64,000 nucleotides of DNA from positions 1,012,501-1,076,500 of the forward strand of contig NZ_CP024307.1 of NCBI RefSeq assembly GCF_002944405.1, written 5' to 3'. Positions within the stretch are counted from its first letter, which is position 1. Every line of letters starts with the position of its first letter. Under the pieces are notes generated by a model, which was given only the letters and a program-made list of their open reading frames with translations, had not been told where the DNA came from and did no database searches. Shown piece after piece: positions 8,421-17,982 of the stretch. A program made the position numbers and the translations under genes. This stretch comes from Sinorhizobium fredii. GTDB taxonomy: Bacteria > Pseudomonadota > Alphaproteobacteria > Rhizobiales > Rhizobiaceae.

Positions 8421-9917
8421 TCACTCGTCGATCGTGTCGATGATCTCGATCGCCCTGGCGGCGGTGAGGCGGCGGACTTCCGCATCCTCGCGGCGGCCGG
8501 CGAAGATTTCCGTGGCCATCAGCTGGTCGGCAAGGTCGGCCGGCAGCGACAGGATCACGCGGCTGTCCTCGGTATGGATGCCGCCGATGGCCGCTCGCTT
8601 AGCAGTGATCATGCCGCCGGCCACCGTGTTGTTGGTGTCCGGGTCGATCAGGATGAAGGCGCCGGTGGTGCGGTTCTGCTCATAGGCGTCGAAGATCGCC
8701 TGCTCGTCGAAGGCGAGGTGCACCTTGCCGATGGCGTTCATCGGCAGCTCGTCCGCATGGTTCCACTTGCCGGATTTCAGGTCGAGCTGACTGATCGGCT
8801 GCACCTGCACGCGCTGGCGGCGGCTGCCGGACTTCAGCCAATAGCGCTTGCCCGGCTGGATGCCTTCGGCCTGAAGTGCCACGAGCTGGGCGTCGAAGGC
8901 GAGCCCGGTCATCGGCTGGCTGTCGATCGCCGCGATCATGTCGCCGCGCGACACGTCCACCTGGCGGTCGAGCACCAGTGTGATCGCGTCGCCGGCGACG
9001 GCCGCATTGCGCACCAGGTCGAAGGTAACGATCTTGGTGACGTTGGCGACCATGCCGGACGGCAGGATCACGACGGAATCGCCGGGCTTCACCGAACCGC
9101 CGGCAACGGTGCCCTGATAGCCGCGGAAGCTTTCGCCCGGGCGCGAGACGCGCTGCACCGGTAGGCGGAAGCCGACGGTCTGCGCCGAGCGGGTGGTGGC
9201 GAGTTCCAGTACCTCGATCAGCGTCGGCCCCTCGTACCACGGCATCGACGCGCGGCCGTCATAGACGACGTTTTCGCCCTTCAGCGCCGAGACCGGGATC
9301 GCGGTGACCTGACGGACGCCGAGCGACAGGGCGAGTTCCTTGAACTCGTGCGAGATCTGCTCGAAGCGGCTGCGGTCGTAGTTGGTCAGGTCGATCTTGT
9401 TGACGGCCAGCACGAACTGCTTGATGCCCATCAGCGTCGCGATCGTCGCGTGGCGGCGGGTCTGCTCCAGAAGGCCGACGCGTGCATCGACGAGCAGCAC
9501 GGCGAGATCGGCGGTCGAGGCGCCGGTCGCCATGTTGCGGGTATATTGCTCGTGGCCGGGCGTGTCGGCGACGATGAAGGAGCGCTTGTCGGTCGAGAAA
9601 TAGCGATAGGCGACATCGATGGTGATGCCCTGTTCGCGCTCGGCCTGCAGGCCGTCGAGCAGCAGCGCGAAATCGGGCAGGCCGAGATCGTTCTGTTTGC
9701 CCTTGGAATCGCGCTGAAGGCTCGCGGCCTGGTCTTCCTTGACCGCCTTGGTGTCCCAGAGCAGCCGGCCGATCAGCGTCGACTTGCCGTCATCGACGCT
9801 GCCGCAGGTGATGAGGCGAAGCGGGCGGGAATCGCGCGCGACCCGAGCCGGTTCCTGCGACGGGAGGGCAACGGCCGTTTCGTCCAGGGCTGCATTCGCT
9901 AGTGCCGGTGCGGTCAT
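8421..9917 (-). CDS. cysN: Sulfate adenylyltransferase, large (GTPase) subunit
   Basis: 498 residues from the ATG at 9915-9917. With CysD it makes ATP sulfurylase, producing APS from sulfate and ATP with GTP hydrolysis as driver. An EF-Tu-like GTPase domain carries the P-loop GSVDDGKSTL, the switch motif DTPGHEQYTRN and the guanine specificity motif NKID. Domains II and III follow. There is no APS kinase (CysC) extension, unlike NodQ-type fusions, so this is the housekeeping form. The start overlaps the cysD stop (TGATG), indicating translational coupling. Confidence 0.96.
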   Translation of the reverse strand: MTAPALANAALDETAVALPSQEPARVARDSRPLRLITCGSVDDGKSTLIGRLLWDTKAVKEDQAASLQRDSKGKQNDLGLPDFALLLDGLQAEREQGITIDVAYRYFSTDKRSFIVADTPGHEQYTRNMATGASTADLAVLLVDARVGLLEQTRRHATIATLMGIKQFVLAVNKIDLTNYDRSRFEQISHEFKELALSLGVRQVTAIPVSALKGENVVYDGRASMPWYEGPTLIEVLELATTRSAQTVGFRLPVQRVSRPGESFRGYQGTVAGGSVKPGDSVVILPSGMVANVTKIVTFDLVRNAAVAGDAITLVLDRQVDVSRGDMIAAIDSQPMTGLAFDAQLVALQAEGIQPGKRYWLKSGSRRQRVQVQPISQLDLKSGKWNHADELPMNAIGKVHLAFDEQAIFDAYEQNRTTGAFILIDPDTNNTVAGGMITAKRAAIGGIHTEDSRVILSLPADLADQLMATEIFAGRREDAEVRRLTAARAIEIIDTIDE

Positions 9918-10870
9918 CAAAAATATCCTTCGCGTTTTTTCTTTTCCATCGAGCCCGCCTGGTCGCGGTCGATGGCGCGGCCCTGGCGTTCGGAGACGGT
10001 CGCGGTTTCAAGTTCGGAAATGATGTCGTCGAGCGTCGTCGCGTTGGAGCGGATCGCGCCCGTCAGCGGGAAGCAGCCGAGCGTGCGGAAGCGGATGACC
10101 TCCTCGCGCTTCGTCTCGCCCGGAAGCAGCTCGAGGCGCGGGTCCTCGGCGAGGATCATCATGCCGTCGCGCTCGACGATCGGGCGCTTCTTGGCAAAGT
10201 AAAGCGGCACGATCGGGATCTCTTCCGCCTGGATGTAGCGCCAGATGTCGACCTCGGTCCAGTTGGAGAGCGGGAAGGCGCGCACGCTCTCGCCCTTGCG
10301 GATCATGCCGTTATAGACGTTCCAGAGCTCGGGGCGCTGGTTGCGCGGGTCCCAGCGATGGTCCGGCGTGCGGAAGGAATAGATGCGCTCCTTGGCGCGG
10401 CTCGCTTCCTCGTCGCGACGCGCGCCGCCGAAGGCGGCATCGTATTGGCCGGCGTCGAGCGCCTGACGCAGCGCTTCCGTCTTCATGATGTCGGTATAGA
10501 GCGCCGAGCCGTGCGTGAAGGGCGTGACGTTCTCGGCCGCACCGCGCGGATTGGTGTGGGCGACGAGATCGAGGTCGTATTTTTCGACCATCTCGTCGCG
10601 GAAGGCGATCATCTCGCGGAACTTCCAGCCGGTATCGACATGCAGGAGCGGGAAGGGGACGCGGCCGGGATAAAAGGCCTTGCGCGCCAGGTGCAGCAGG
10701 ACAGACGAATCCTTGCCGATCGAATAGAGCATCACCGGGCGCTCGAATTCGGCAGCGACCTCACGGAAGATGTGGATCGCTTCGTTTTCGAGGGCCTTCA
10801 GATGCGGATCAAGCGGCGGTTTCGTGCTCTGCGGGTTATGCAATTCCGTTTCCGGATGGGTGTGGGGCAT
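9917..10870 (-). CDS. cysD: Sulfate adenylyltransferase subunit 2
   Basis: 317 residues, the normal CysD length. It is the catalytic ATP-pyrophosphatase (PP-loop) subunit of ATP sulfurylase; the loop motif is [13 protein letters not shown] (about residues 49-61). Later stretches such as [11 protein letters not shown] and [15 protein letters not shown] are typical of the family. It lies between cysH (45 bp upstream) and cysN (overlapping), so the three are one operon for reductive sulfate assimilation. Confidence 0.97.
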   Translation of the reverse strand: MPHTHPETELHNPQSTKPPLDPHLKALENEAIHIFREVAAEFERPVMLYSIGKDSSVLLHLARKAFYPGRVPFPLLHVDTGWKFREMIAFRDEMVEKYDLDLVAHTNPRGAAENVTPFTHGSALYTDIMKTEALRQALDAGQYDAAFGGARRDEEASRAKERIYSFRTPDHRWDPRNQRPELWNVYNGMIRKGESVRAFPLSNWTEVDIWRYIQAEEIPIVPLYFAKKRPIVERDGMMILAEDPRLELLPGETKREEVIRFRTLGCFPLTGAIRSNATTLDDIISELETATVSERQGRAIDRDQAGSMEKKKREGYF

Positions 10871-10915
10871 TTCGAACTCCGGGGAGGATACTTGTCTCTT
10901 GGCGGCGGCGCTGTC

Positions 10916-11671
10916 TCAGGCGGCGCTGCTGGCATTGGGGATGATGGAGGAAGCCGCTTCCGCTACGTGCAGGCCGCATTCGCGCTTCTCGTCGTTCTCC
11001 CACCACCAGCGGCCGGCCCGCTCGGGCTCGCCCGGCTTGATGGCGCGCGTGCAGGGCTCGCAGCCGATCGACGGATAGCCGCGGCCGTGCAGCGGGTTGA
11101 CGGGAATGGCCTCTGCGGCGACATGTGCGCGGATCGTCTCGATATCCCAATCCGCCAGCGGATTGATCTTGATGAGGCCGCGCTCGAGGTCGGCCTCGGC
11201 AAAGGGCGTGGTGGCACGGTTGCCGGACTGGCCGCGGCGCAGCCCGGTGATCCAGTAGCTTGCCCCTTCGAGCGCACGCGCAAGCGGCTTCAGCTTGCGA
11301 ACGCCACAACAGGCATGCCTGGCTTCGACGCTCTCGTAGAAGCCATTCATGCCGTATTGCGCCACATAGGCGTCGATATCGGCCTTTTCGGGATGGTAGC
11401 GTTTGATCAGAATGTCGTAGGTTTCCTCGGTCTCCTCGATCAGGGCGACCGTTTCGTTGAAGAGCCTGCCGGTCTTCAGCGTGGTGACCTCGATGTCGAG
11501 CCGGTTGGTGCCGATCGCAGCGGTGATGACCTGATCCTCGATGCCGAGCGACGTCGTGAAGACCGCCCGGCCTTCAAGACCGGCGACGAGCGCCAGGCGC
11601 CCGGCAAGATCGAGGCTTTCGAGCTTGTCGTTCAGGGCCTTGGCTTCGGTTTCGAGAGGTTGCGTCGTCAT
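10916..11671 (-). CDS. cysH: Adenylyl-sulfate (APS) reductase, iron-sulfur type
   Basis: 251 residues from the ATG at 11669-11671; an in-frame TTG at 11689 is less likely because CAGGAT precedes the ATG at good spacing. It reduces APS to sulfite with thioredoxin. The pairs CC (about 121-122) and CxxC (204 and 207) that bind the [4Fe-4S] cluster are present, so the substrate should be APS rather than PAPS, in line with the missing APS kinase. The catalytic ECGLH motif is near residue 232. It is the first gene of the cysH-cysD-cysN operon. A 9-9-9 inverted repeat lies 80-106 bp upstream. Confidence 0.95.
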   Translation of the reverse strand: MTTQPLETEAKALNDKLESLDLAGRLALVAGLEGRAVFTTSLGIEDQVITAAIGTNRLDIEVTTLKTGRLFNETVALIEETEETYDILIKRYHPEKADIDAYVAQYGMNGFYESVEARHACCGVRKLKPLARALEGASYWITGLRRGQSGNRATTPFAEADLERGLIKINPLADWDIETIRAHVAAEAIPVNPLHGRGYPSIGCEPCTRAIKPGEPERAGRWWWENDEKRECGLHVAEAASSIIPNASSAA

Positions 11672-11751
11672 GGCTGCATCCTGTTGCAATTTGAACGGAA
11701 TATCGCAGCCGTTTGTGACAAAGGACAGAAAAACGGATTTCTATTGCTCAA

Positions 11752-11778
11752 GGATCAGAGCAAATATCTCTCTGATCC
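11752..11778. promoter_or_regulatory. Perfect inverted repeat upstream of cysH
   Basis: GGATCAGAG (11752-11760) and CTCTGATCC (11770-11778) are exact reverse complements separated by nine AT-rich bases. The location, 80-106 bp before the cysH ATG, fits an operator or a leader-RNA hairpin. No T-run follows on the minus strand, so it is not a plain terminator. The binding factor is unknown. Confidence 0.4.
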
Positions 11779-11946
11779 AGAAAGTTCTAAGAAAACCTAG
11801 TAATTTAATAGATTATCTTCATGCGGCGAGAGGAGGCGAGGATACCTTCCTCTGCCGGAGCCGACAGGGCGGACCGTTCAAGAATTGTTGAAGGCTCTGT
11901 CCTTTCGCACCGGCTGCTCCAGCTTTGTGCTTGAGCGATCGGGAGA

Positions 11947-12360
11947 ATGAAGGAGACGGAGATGGTCCAGTCCTTGTCCAGGCGCGCCGCCCTTGGAGCC
12001 GCCTTGGGAAGCGTCCTAGGATTGCTTCTGGTGACCGGCGCCTATGCTCACCACGGCTGGTCCTGGGCGGAGGCCGACCAGGTCGAGCTCTCCGGAACGA
12101 TCCGCGAGATATCGATGGCGCCGCCGCATCCGACGCTTCGGGTCGAGACGAAGAATGACGGCATCTGGCTGGTCGAACTCGGCAATCCCCGGCTGACCGA
12201 GCGCTCCGGCTTCGTCGAGGGCGTTGCGAAGGTCGGCGATCAGATCGTCGCGCTTGGCAACCGCTCGCTTGACCGCAACGAGAAGAGAATGAAGGCGGTT
12301 CGGATCACGGTGGCCGGAAAGGTCTATGACATCTATCCGGACCGAATTCAGACGAATTGA
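11947..12360 (+). CDS. DUF6152 family exported protein
   Basis: 137 residues. The N-terminus holds SRRAALGAALGSVLGLLLVTGAYAHH, split by a twin-Arg pair and ending in an AYA-H cleavage site, so the mature protein is periplasmic and starts with His-His-Gly-Trp. The mature part is a small beta-type domain (LSGTIREISMAPPHPTLRV) as in DUF6152 proteins, whose role is unknown. The first codon could also be the ATG at 11962 (MVQSL). Its stop overlaps the start of the next membrane protein, so the two are coupled. Confidence 0.75.
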   Translation: MKETEMVQSLSRRAALGAALGSVLGLLLVTGAYAHHGWSWAEADQVELSGTIREISMAPPHPTLRVETKNDGIWLVELGNPRLTERSGFVEGVAKVGDQIVALGNRSLDRNEKRMKAVRITVAGKVYDIYPDRIQTN

Positions 12361-12845
12361 TGACCGGCGTCGAATTGCTTGAGGGGATCGGGGCGCTGCC
12401 CTTCGCCTTGGCGATACGGCGCTCTGCGATCATCTACATCTTCGTCAATGCCGCCCATATCCTGTCGATCGGGATCATTGTCGGCGCAATTCTGCCGCTG
12501 GACCTCAGGCTTCTCGGCCTCTTCAGGAAGGTGCCGATCGAGGTGGTCGGACCCTTCCTCTCGCACGCCGCGGCCGTTGGCGTGACGCTGGCGATTGTCA
12601 CCGGCTTCTGCCTCTTCAGTGTCAATCCGCTCGAATATGCCGGCAATGCCGCCTTTCTAATCAAGATGACGCTGCTCGCCCTAGGCGTCGCCAATGCGGC
12701 CTTGTTGCACTTGGCGCCGCAGTGGCGCGCTGCGGTCAAGGGGGGACCGATTTCGCTCAGGATCTGCCTCTCGGCGCTGCTGTCCATCAGCGTCTGGACG
12801 GGCGCCGTCATCGCCGGCCGCTGGATCGGCTTCCTGCTGGAGTAG
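12360..12845 (+). CDS. Four-helix integral membrane protein (DUF6644-like)
   Basis: 161 residues from the ATG at 12360-12362, overlapping the upstream TGA. Four hydrophobic segments are visible (about 22-45, 60-82, 92-112 and 132-155). A His occurs in the first two (FVNAAHIL and FLSHAAAVG) and one follows LKM in the third region (LLHLAP). Paired His in a four-helix bundle can bind heme b, as in cytochrome b561 or CopD-type proteins; that is inference. The family assignment is tentative. The exported partner upstream suggests a joint envelope function. Confidence 0.7.
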   Translation: MTGVELLEGIGALPFALAIRRSAIIYIFVNAAHILSIGIIVGAILPLDLRLLGLFRKVPIEVVGPFLSHAAAVGVTLAIVTGFCLFSVNPLEYAGNAAFLIKMTLLALGVANAALLHLAPQWRAAVKGGPISLRICLSALLSISVWTGAVIAGRWIGFLLE

Positions 12846-12846
12846 T

Positions 12847-12909
12847 GCTTTGAAATTCCGCAATTTCGGGCGGAAAACCGCTATGCACTTTTCCGGCAAC
12901 TGCTCTAGC
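12847..12909. repeat. Short intergenic motif of a rhizobial dispersed type
   Basis: The stretch contains GAAATT-CCGC-AATTTC, a perfect 6-4-6 palindrome, then GCGGAAAACCGC and an end CTGCTCTAG that includes the betA stop codon. From memory, a similar GGAAAACCGCTNNGCACTTTTCC motif recurs between genes in Rhizobium and Sinorhizobium genomes. Only one clear copy occurs here. Confidence 0.35.
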
Positions 12910-14554
12910 GATCGCTGATCGCCCAGCGCGGGTTGATCCAGGGCTCCTGGTTCGAGCGGGCGAGCGGCTGTTTGCCGAGGATATGGTCGGCGGCCTTCTC
13001 GCCGGTCATGATCGACGGGCCGTTGAGATTGCCATAGGTGACATGCGGGAAGATCGAGGAGTCGGCGACCCGCAGGCCGTCGACGCCGATCACCCGTGTT
13101 TCCGGATCGACCACCGCCATCGGATCGTCCTTCGAACCCATTTTGCAGGTGCCGCAGGGGTGGTAGGCGCTTTCCAGGTGCTCGCGCAGGAAGGCGTCGA
13201 TCTCCTCGTCCGTCTGGACCTTTTCGCCGGGTTGTATTTCCGGCCCGCGATATTGGTCGAAGGCCTTCTGGCCGAAGATCTCGCGCGTCAGGCGCACGCA
13301 GTGGCGGAACTTCTCCCAATCCTCGGGATGGCTCATATAGTTGAAGCGGATCACCGGATCGGCTTTTGGGTCGGAGGCGCGCAGCGTGACGCTGCCGCGC
13401 GACTTCGACAGGTTGTAGCCGACATGCACCTGGAAGCCGTGCGTGTTCGCCGCCGCCTTGCCGTCATAGCGGATCGCGACCGGCAGGAAGTGGTACTGGA
13501 TGTCGGGCTGCTTGACGCCGGCCGCCGAACGCAGGAAGGCGCAGGCCTCGAACTGGTTGGAAATGCCGAGGCCGGACTTGAAGAACAGCCATTGGGCCCC
13601 GGCGACGCCCTGCCAGAACCAGGGCAGCCAGGAATAGAGCGAGACGGGCTTGGTGCTGACCTGCTGGAAATAGAACTCCATGTGGTCCTGCAGGTTCTGG
13701 CCGACGCCGGGGCGGTCGACCTTGACCTCGACGCCCATGTCCTTCAGATGCGCGGCCGGTCCGATGCCGGAGAGCATCAGGAGTTTCGGCGAGTTGAACG
13801 AGGAGGCCGAGACGATCACTTCGCGGTTGGCCTTGACCATCTCGATGCGGCCGCCGCGTTCGATCTCGACGCCGGTGGCACGGCCGTTCTCGATGACGAC
13901 CTTGCGGGCGAAGCAGCGGATCAGCTCGACATTTGGGCGCTTCAGCGCCGGCTTCAGATAGGCGGACGCGGCCGACCAGCGCCGGCCGCGCCAGGTCGTC
14001 TGCTCCATCAGCCCGAAGCCTTCCTGCTTGGAGCCGTTGTAGTCGTCGGTCATCTCGAAACCGGCCTGTTTCCCGGCTTCGACGAAAGCGTGGAACAGCG
14101 GGTTCCTGACCGGGCCGCGCTGTACGTGCAGGGGTCCATCGGTGCCGCGCCAGCCGTCCTCGCCGCCGTGCGAATGCTCCATCCGCTTGAAATAGGGAAG
14201 CACGTCGGCATAGGCCCAGCCCTGCGCGCCGAGTTCTTCCCAGCGGTTGAAGTCCTCCGCGTGGCCGCGCACATAGACCATGCCGTTGATCGAGGAGGAG
14301 CCGCCGATCACCTTGCCTCGCGGCGCGGTGATGCGCCGGTTGTTGAGGTGCGGCTCCGGTTCGGAGAGATAGCCCCAATTGTAGCGGTTCATGCTCATCG
14401 GCCAGGCGAGCGCGGCCGGCATCTGGATGAACGGACCGAAGTCCGATCCGCCGAATTCCAGCACGATGACCGAATTCTTGCCGTCCTCCGACAGGCGATA
14501 GGCGAGCGCCGAGCCTGCCGAACCGGAACCGATGATGACGAAATCTGCCTGCAT
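12905..14554 (-). CDS. betA: Choline dehydrogenase
   Basis: 549 residues, a GMC-family flavoenzyme that oxidises choline to betaine aldehyde at the membrane. The FAD-binding dinucleotide fold is [15 protein letters not shown] at the N-terminus. The GMC signatures follow ([15 protein letters not shown] near residue 80 and [13 protein letters not shown] near 255). The C-terminal catalytic His region reads [17 protein letters not shown]. It is the last gene of betI-betC-betB-betA. A 213-bp gap with a REP-like element separates it from betB, which may alter transcript stability between the two. Confidence 0.97.
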   Translation of the reverse strand: MQADFVIIGSGSAGSALAYRLSEDGKNSVIVLEFGGSDFGPFIQMPAALAWPMSMNRYNWGYLSEPEPHLNNRRITAPRGKVIGGSSSINGMVYVRGHAEDFNRWEELGAQGWAYADVLPYFKRMEHSHGGEDGWRGTDGPLHVQRGPVRNPLFHAFVEAGKQAGFEMTDDYNGSKQEGFGLMEQTTWRGRRWSAASAYLKPALKRPNVELIRCFARKVVIENGRATGVEIERGGRIEMVKANREVIVSASSFNSPKLLMLSGIGPAAHLKDMGVEVKVDRPGVGQNLQDHMEFYFQQVSTKPVSLYSWLPWFWQGVAGAQWLFFKSGLGISNQFEACAFLRSAAGVKQPDIQYHFLPVAIRYDGKAAANTHGFQVHVGYNLSKSRGSVTLRASDPKADPVIRFNYMSHPEDWEKFRHCVRLTREIFGQKAFDQYRGPEIQPGEKVQTDEEIDAFLREHLESAYHPCGTCKMGSKDDPMAVVDPETRVIGVDGLRVADSSIFPHVTYGNLNGPSIMTGEKAADHILGKQPLARSNQEPWINPRWAISDR

Positions 14555-14582
14555 TCTAGTGTCTTTCTTGTGTGTCGAGGAC

Positions 14583-14757
14583 GCCCCTCATCCGGCTGCC
14601 GCCACCTTCTCCCCGCTTGCGGGGAGAAGGGACTTGCGGTTGCCGACTTCGCTCCCCTCTGACCCCGCCCAAAACCCTGTCTCCTCCACGAGGCGAGCGT
14701 ATGCGGCGCGGTATTCCCTCTCCCCGCGAGCGGGGAGAGGGCTAGGGTGAGGGGCTA
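14583..14757 (+). repeat. REP-like intergenic element between betB and betA
   Basis: The element opens with CCCCTCATCCGGCTGCCGCC, contains two hairpins of the type TCTCCCCGC-ttg-GCGGGGAGA, and ends with GCTAGGGTGAGGGG. The same outline occurs in reverse at 17848-17943. Such GC hairpin units are common between genes in Rhizobiales. Confidence 0.7.
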
Positions 14758-14767
14758 TTGCAAACTC

Positions 14768-16231
14768 TCAGTACGGCGCCTCTACCTTCCCCATGCCGAC
14801 ATAGACGGTCTTGAGCTCGGTATAGTGATCGAGCGCCGCGATCGAGTTCTCCCGCCCAAAGCCGGACTGCTTCGAGCCGCCGAAGGGTATTTCCACCGGT
14901 GCGAGGTTGTAGGCGTTGATCCACAGCGTGCCGGCTTCGAGCTGGTCGATCACCCGGTGGGCGCGGGTGAGGTCGGCGGTGAAGATGCCGGCGGAGAGAC
15001 CAAACTCGGTCGCGTTCGCCCGGGCGACGACCTCGGCCTCGTCGTCGAAGTCGAGCACGCACATCACCGGCCCGAAGATTTCTTCGCGGGCGATCGTCAT
15101 CTCATCGGTGACGTCGGCAAAGACGGTCGGCTGGATATAGGTGCCTTCGCTGTTCACATCGTTCGGGATGCCGCCGCCGGTGAGGAGCCGCGCACCTTCC
15201 TCCTTGCCTTTGTCGATATAGGAGAGCACCTTGTCGCGCTGCGCCCTCGACACCATCGGCCCGAGTTGCGTCCCCTCGTCCATGGGGTCGCCGATGACGA
15301 TCGCCTCGGTGCGCTCCTTGAGTCGCGTCAGGAACGCTTCCTTGATCTTCCGCTGCACGAAGACGCGGGTGCCGTTGGAGCAGACCTGGCCGGTCGAATA
15401 GAAATTGCCGAGCATGGCGCCGCCGATGGCGCTTTCGAGGTCGGCGTCGTCGAAGACGATCAGCGGCGACTTGCCGCCGAGCTCCATGGTGACGTGCTTC
15501 AGTTCGGCCGCTGCGGCCGCTGCCACCTTCTTTCCGGTCGGCACCGAGCCGGTCAGCGACACCTTGGCGACGTCGGGATGGTTGACGAGCAGCGGGCCGG
15601 TCGAGCGGTCGCCCTGGATGACATTGTAGAGCCCTTTCGGCAGCCCCGCCTCTGTGAGGATCTCGGCGATCTTCAGCGCTCCGAGCGGCGTGTTCTCCGA
15701 CGGCTTGAACACCATCGCATTGCCGGCAGCGAGCGCCGGCGCACCCTTCCAGCAGGCGATCTGCTGTGGGTAATTCCAGGCGCCGATGCCGACGCAGACG
15801 CCGAGCGGCACCCGCTTGGTATAGGCGAAGTCCTGCCCAAGCGGGATATAGTCGCCGTTGAGCGCGGCGGCCGCGACGCCGCCGAAGAACTCGAAGCTGT
15901 CGGCGCCCGAGGTCGGGTCGGCGACAATCGTCTCCTGGATCGGCTTGCCGGTGTCGAGCGTCTCAAGCTCGGAGAGCTCGCGATTGCGCTCGCGCATGAT
16001 CTCGGCGGCGCGCTTGAGGATGCGGCCGCGCGCCGTCGGGCTCATCGCCGCCCATTCCGGCTGTGCCCGCTTCGCCGCCGCTATTGCCTTCTCGACGATT
16101 GCCGGCGTTGCCGCATGCAGCCGGGCGATCACCTCGCCGGTCGCCGGATAGATGCTCTCGATCGTCGTGCCGGCCGCATCCTCGACATATTCGCCATCGA
16201 TGAAGTGCGAGGCTTTCGGTTGGGCTTTCAT
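14768..16231 (-). CDS. betB: Betaine aldehyde dehydrogenase
   Basis: 487 residues, NAD(P)-dependent ALDH superfamily, oxidising betaine aldehyde to glycine betaine. The conserved catalytic Glu lies in the block [16 protein letters not shown] and the catalytic Cys in [20 protein letters not shown]-binding motifs ([13 protein letters not shown] and [10 protein letters not shown]) are intact. The ATG is one base beyond the betC stop, with GGGGAGAATGAG before it, so betC and betB are tightly coupled. Confidence 0.97.
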   Translation of the reverse strand: MKAQPKASHFIDGEYVEDAAGTTIESIYPATGEVIARLHAATPAIVEKAIAAAKRAQPEWAAMSPTARGRILKRAAEIMRERNRELSELETLDTGKPIQETIVADPTSGADSFEFFGGVAAAALNGDYIPLGQDFAYTKRVPLGVCVGIGAWNYPQQIACWKGAPALAAGNAMVFKPSENTPLGALKIAEILTEAGLPKGLYNVIQGDRSTGPLLVNHPDVAKVSLTGSVPTGKKVAAAAAAELKHVTMELGGKSPLIVFDDADLESAIGGAMLGNFYSTGQVCSNGTRVFVQRKIKEAFLTRLKERTEAIVIGDPMDEGTQLGPMVSRAQRDKVLSYIDKGKEEGARLLTGGGIPNDVNSEGTYIQPTVFADVTDEMTIAREEIFGPVMCVLDFDDEAEVVARANATEFGLSAGIFTADLTRAHRVIDQLEAGTLWINAYNLAPVEIPFGGSKQSGFGRENSIAALDHYTELKTVYVGMGKVEAPY

Positions 16232-16232
16232 C

Positions 16233-17771
16233 TCATTCTCCCCGCGGATAGCGTTTGGATTCCTCGAGATTGTCGAGGTTCATGTGGTTGCGCATGTAGC
16301 GCTCGGATGCCTTCTGCAGCGGCTGGTGATCCCAGGGGTAATAGGCGCCGTTGCGGAGCGCCTCGTAGACCACCCAGCGACGCGCCTGGCTTTCGCGCAC
16401 GGCGGCGTCGAAAGCCTCCATGTCCCAATGGGCGGCGCGCATGTCGCGAAATGCGGCGAGCGTCGCCTGATCGACGGGGCCGCGCGGCTTTTCCGCAAGA
16501 TTGGTGAGTTCCAGCGGGTCGGCATCGACGTCGTAGAGCTGGTCCGGATCGAGCGTGCAGTGGACGTATTTCCACTTGCCCTCGCGAATCGCGACGAGCG
16601 GCGCGTAGGAAGCCTCTGCCGCATATTCCATAAGCACCGGCTCGGTGCGCTCCGCGCCGTTGATCATCGGCACGAGGCTGACCCCATCGGTCCAGGGCTG
16701 TATTTCATCCATCGAAATACCGGCCAGATCGGCCAGCGTCGGCGTCACGTCGAGATTCGATGTCGGCGTCAGATGCAGACCCGGCGTGACGCCCGGTCCG
16801 GTCACCATCAGCGGCACGCGCGCCGAGCCTTCGAAGAAGTTCATCTTGAACCACAGGCCGCGCTCGCCGAGCATGTCGCCGTGATCGGAGCAGAAGAGGA
16901 TCAGCGTGTTGTCGAGCATCCTCGTCCGCGCCAGCGTATCGACGAGCTCCCTGACTTTCTCGTCGAGATAGGAGATATTGGCGAAATAGGCGCGGCGCGA
17001 CTGGCGGATGTTTTCCTCGGTCAGCTCAAAGTTCTCGTAGTCGCAGGACAGCATGATGCGCTGCGAATGAGGATCCTGCTCCTCGAAGGGGATGGCGTCC
17101 ACTTTCGGCCGAAGGTGCTCGCAATCTTCGTAGAGGTCCCAGAATTTTCGGCGCGCGACATAGGGGTCGTGCGGGTGGGTGAAGGAGACGGTGAGGCACC
17201 AGGGTCGGCGGTCCTTGTCGTCGTTCTCCCGCGAAAGCTGGTAGAGCTTCTGGTTCGCCAGAAACGCCACCTCGTCGTCGTACTCCATCTGGTTGGTGAT
17301 CTCGGCGACGCCGGCGCCGGTGACCGAGCCGAGATTGTGATACCACCAGTCGATGCGCTCGCCGGGCTTGCGATAGTCCGGCGTCCAGCCGAAATCGGCC
17401 GGATAGATATCGGTCGTCAGCCGTTCCTCGAAGCCGTGCAGCTGGTCCGGACCGACGAAGTGCATTTTGCCGGAAAGCGCGGTGTAGTATCCCGCCCGCC
17501 GCAGATGGTGCGCATAGGTCGGGATCGACGACTGGTACTCCGCGGCATTATCGTAGACGCGCGTGCGGCTCGGCAACTGCCCGGCCATGAAAGACGCACG
17601 CGCCGGGGCACAGAGCGGCGAGGACGTGTAGTTGTTGCGGAAGCGCGCCGAGCGGTCGGCGAGCGCCTTCAGATTGGGCGCATGCAGGAAGTCGGCGGGA
17701 CCGTCCGGGAAGAACGTCCCATTCAGCTGGTCCACCATGATGATCAGGATATTCGGCTTCCTGGCGGTCAC
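16233..17771 (-). CDS. betC: Choline-sulfatase
   Basis: 512 residues from the GTG at 17769-17771, preceded by AAGGAACCGACAAC; this length equals that known for S. meliloti BetC, while the in-frame ATG at 17801 would add ten residues. The enzyme hydrolyses choline-O-sulfate to choline and sulfate. The sulfatase signature CAPARAS contains the nucleophile Cys54, which in this family may be converted to formylglycine. The metal-binding CSDHGD is present. Released choline feeds BetA/BetB and released sulfate can enter the nearby cys pathway. Confidence 0.97.
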   Translation of the reverse strand: MTARKPNILIIMVDQLNGTFFPDGPADFLHAPNLKALADRSARFRNNYTSSPLCAPARASFMAGQLPSRTRVYDNAAEYQSSIPTYAHHLRRAGYYTALSGKMHFVGPDQLHGFEERLTTDIYPADFGWTPDYRKPGERIDWWYHNLGSVTGAGVAEITNQMEYDDEVAFLANQKLYQLSRENDDKDRRPWCLTVSFTHPHDPYVARRKFWDLYEDCEHLRPKVDAIPFEEQDPHSQRIMLSCDYENFELTEENIRQSRRAYFANISYLDEKVRELVDTLARTRMLDNTLILFCSDHGDMLGERGLWFKMNFFEGSARVPLMVTGPGVTPGLHLTPTSNLDVTPTLADLAGISMDEIQPWTDGVSLVPMINGAERTEPVLMEYAAEASYAPLVAIREGKWKYVHCTLDPDQLYDVDADPLELTNLAEKPRGPVDQATLAAFRDMRAAHWDMEAFDAAVRESQARRWVVYEALRNGAYYPWDHQPLQKASERYMRNHMNLDNLEESKRYPRGE

Positions 17772-17847
17772 GTTGTCGGTTCCTTGATGGTTCAGTTCCA
17801 CATCTTGCTCTGAGTTTTGCCCCTCTGCTCGGGTTAAACCCGAGGAC

Positions 17848-17943
17848 TAGCCCTCTCCCCGCAGGCGGGGAGAGGGGACAGGGCGGTGCGGCATATCCCT
17901 TCTCCCTGCGAGCGGGGAGAAGGTGGCGGCAGCCGGATGAGGG
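17848..17943 (-). repeat. REP-like intergenic element between betI and betC (inverted copy)
   Basis: On the minus strand it reads CCCCTCATCCGGCTGCCGCC, then a hairpin CTCCCCGCTCGCAGGGAG, then CTCTCCCCGCCTGCGGGGAG and GGGCTAG. It has the same design as 14583-14757 in the opposite orientation. Each sits between two bet genes. Confidence 0.7.
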
Positions 17944-17982
17944 GCGACCAATTCGCGAGAACGGAGTTGAGGGGCCACAAGC

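Noticed and set aside
9902..11800. 632-codon open frame antisense to cysD and cysH
   Set aside because: Composition is typical of an antisense shadow, and the opposite strand encodes intact CysD and CysH.
12983..14662. 559-codon open frame antisense to betA
   Set aside because: Shadow of betA; no domain or start signal.
14600..14757. CRISPR-like appearance of repeated GC hairpins
   Set aside because: There are only two imperfect hairpins with no regular spacers; they fit REP-like elements.
14747..17813. Two long open frames antisense to betB and betC
   Set aside because: They mirror betB and betC codons and run through the operon junction without family similarity.
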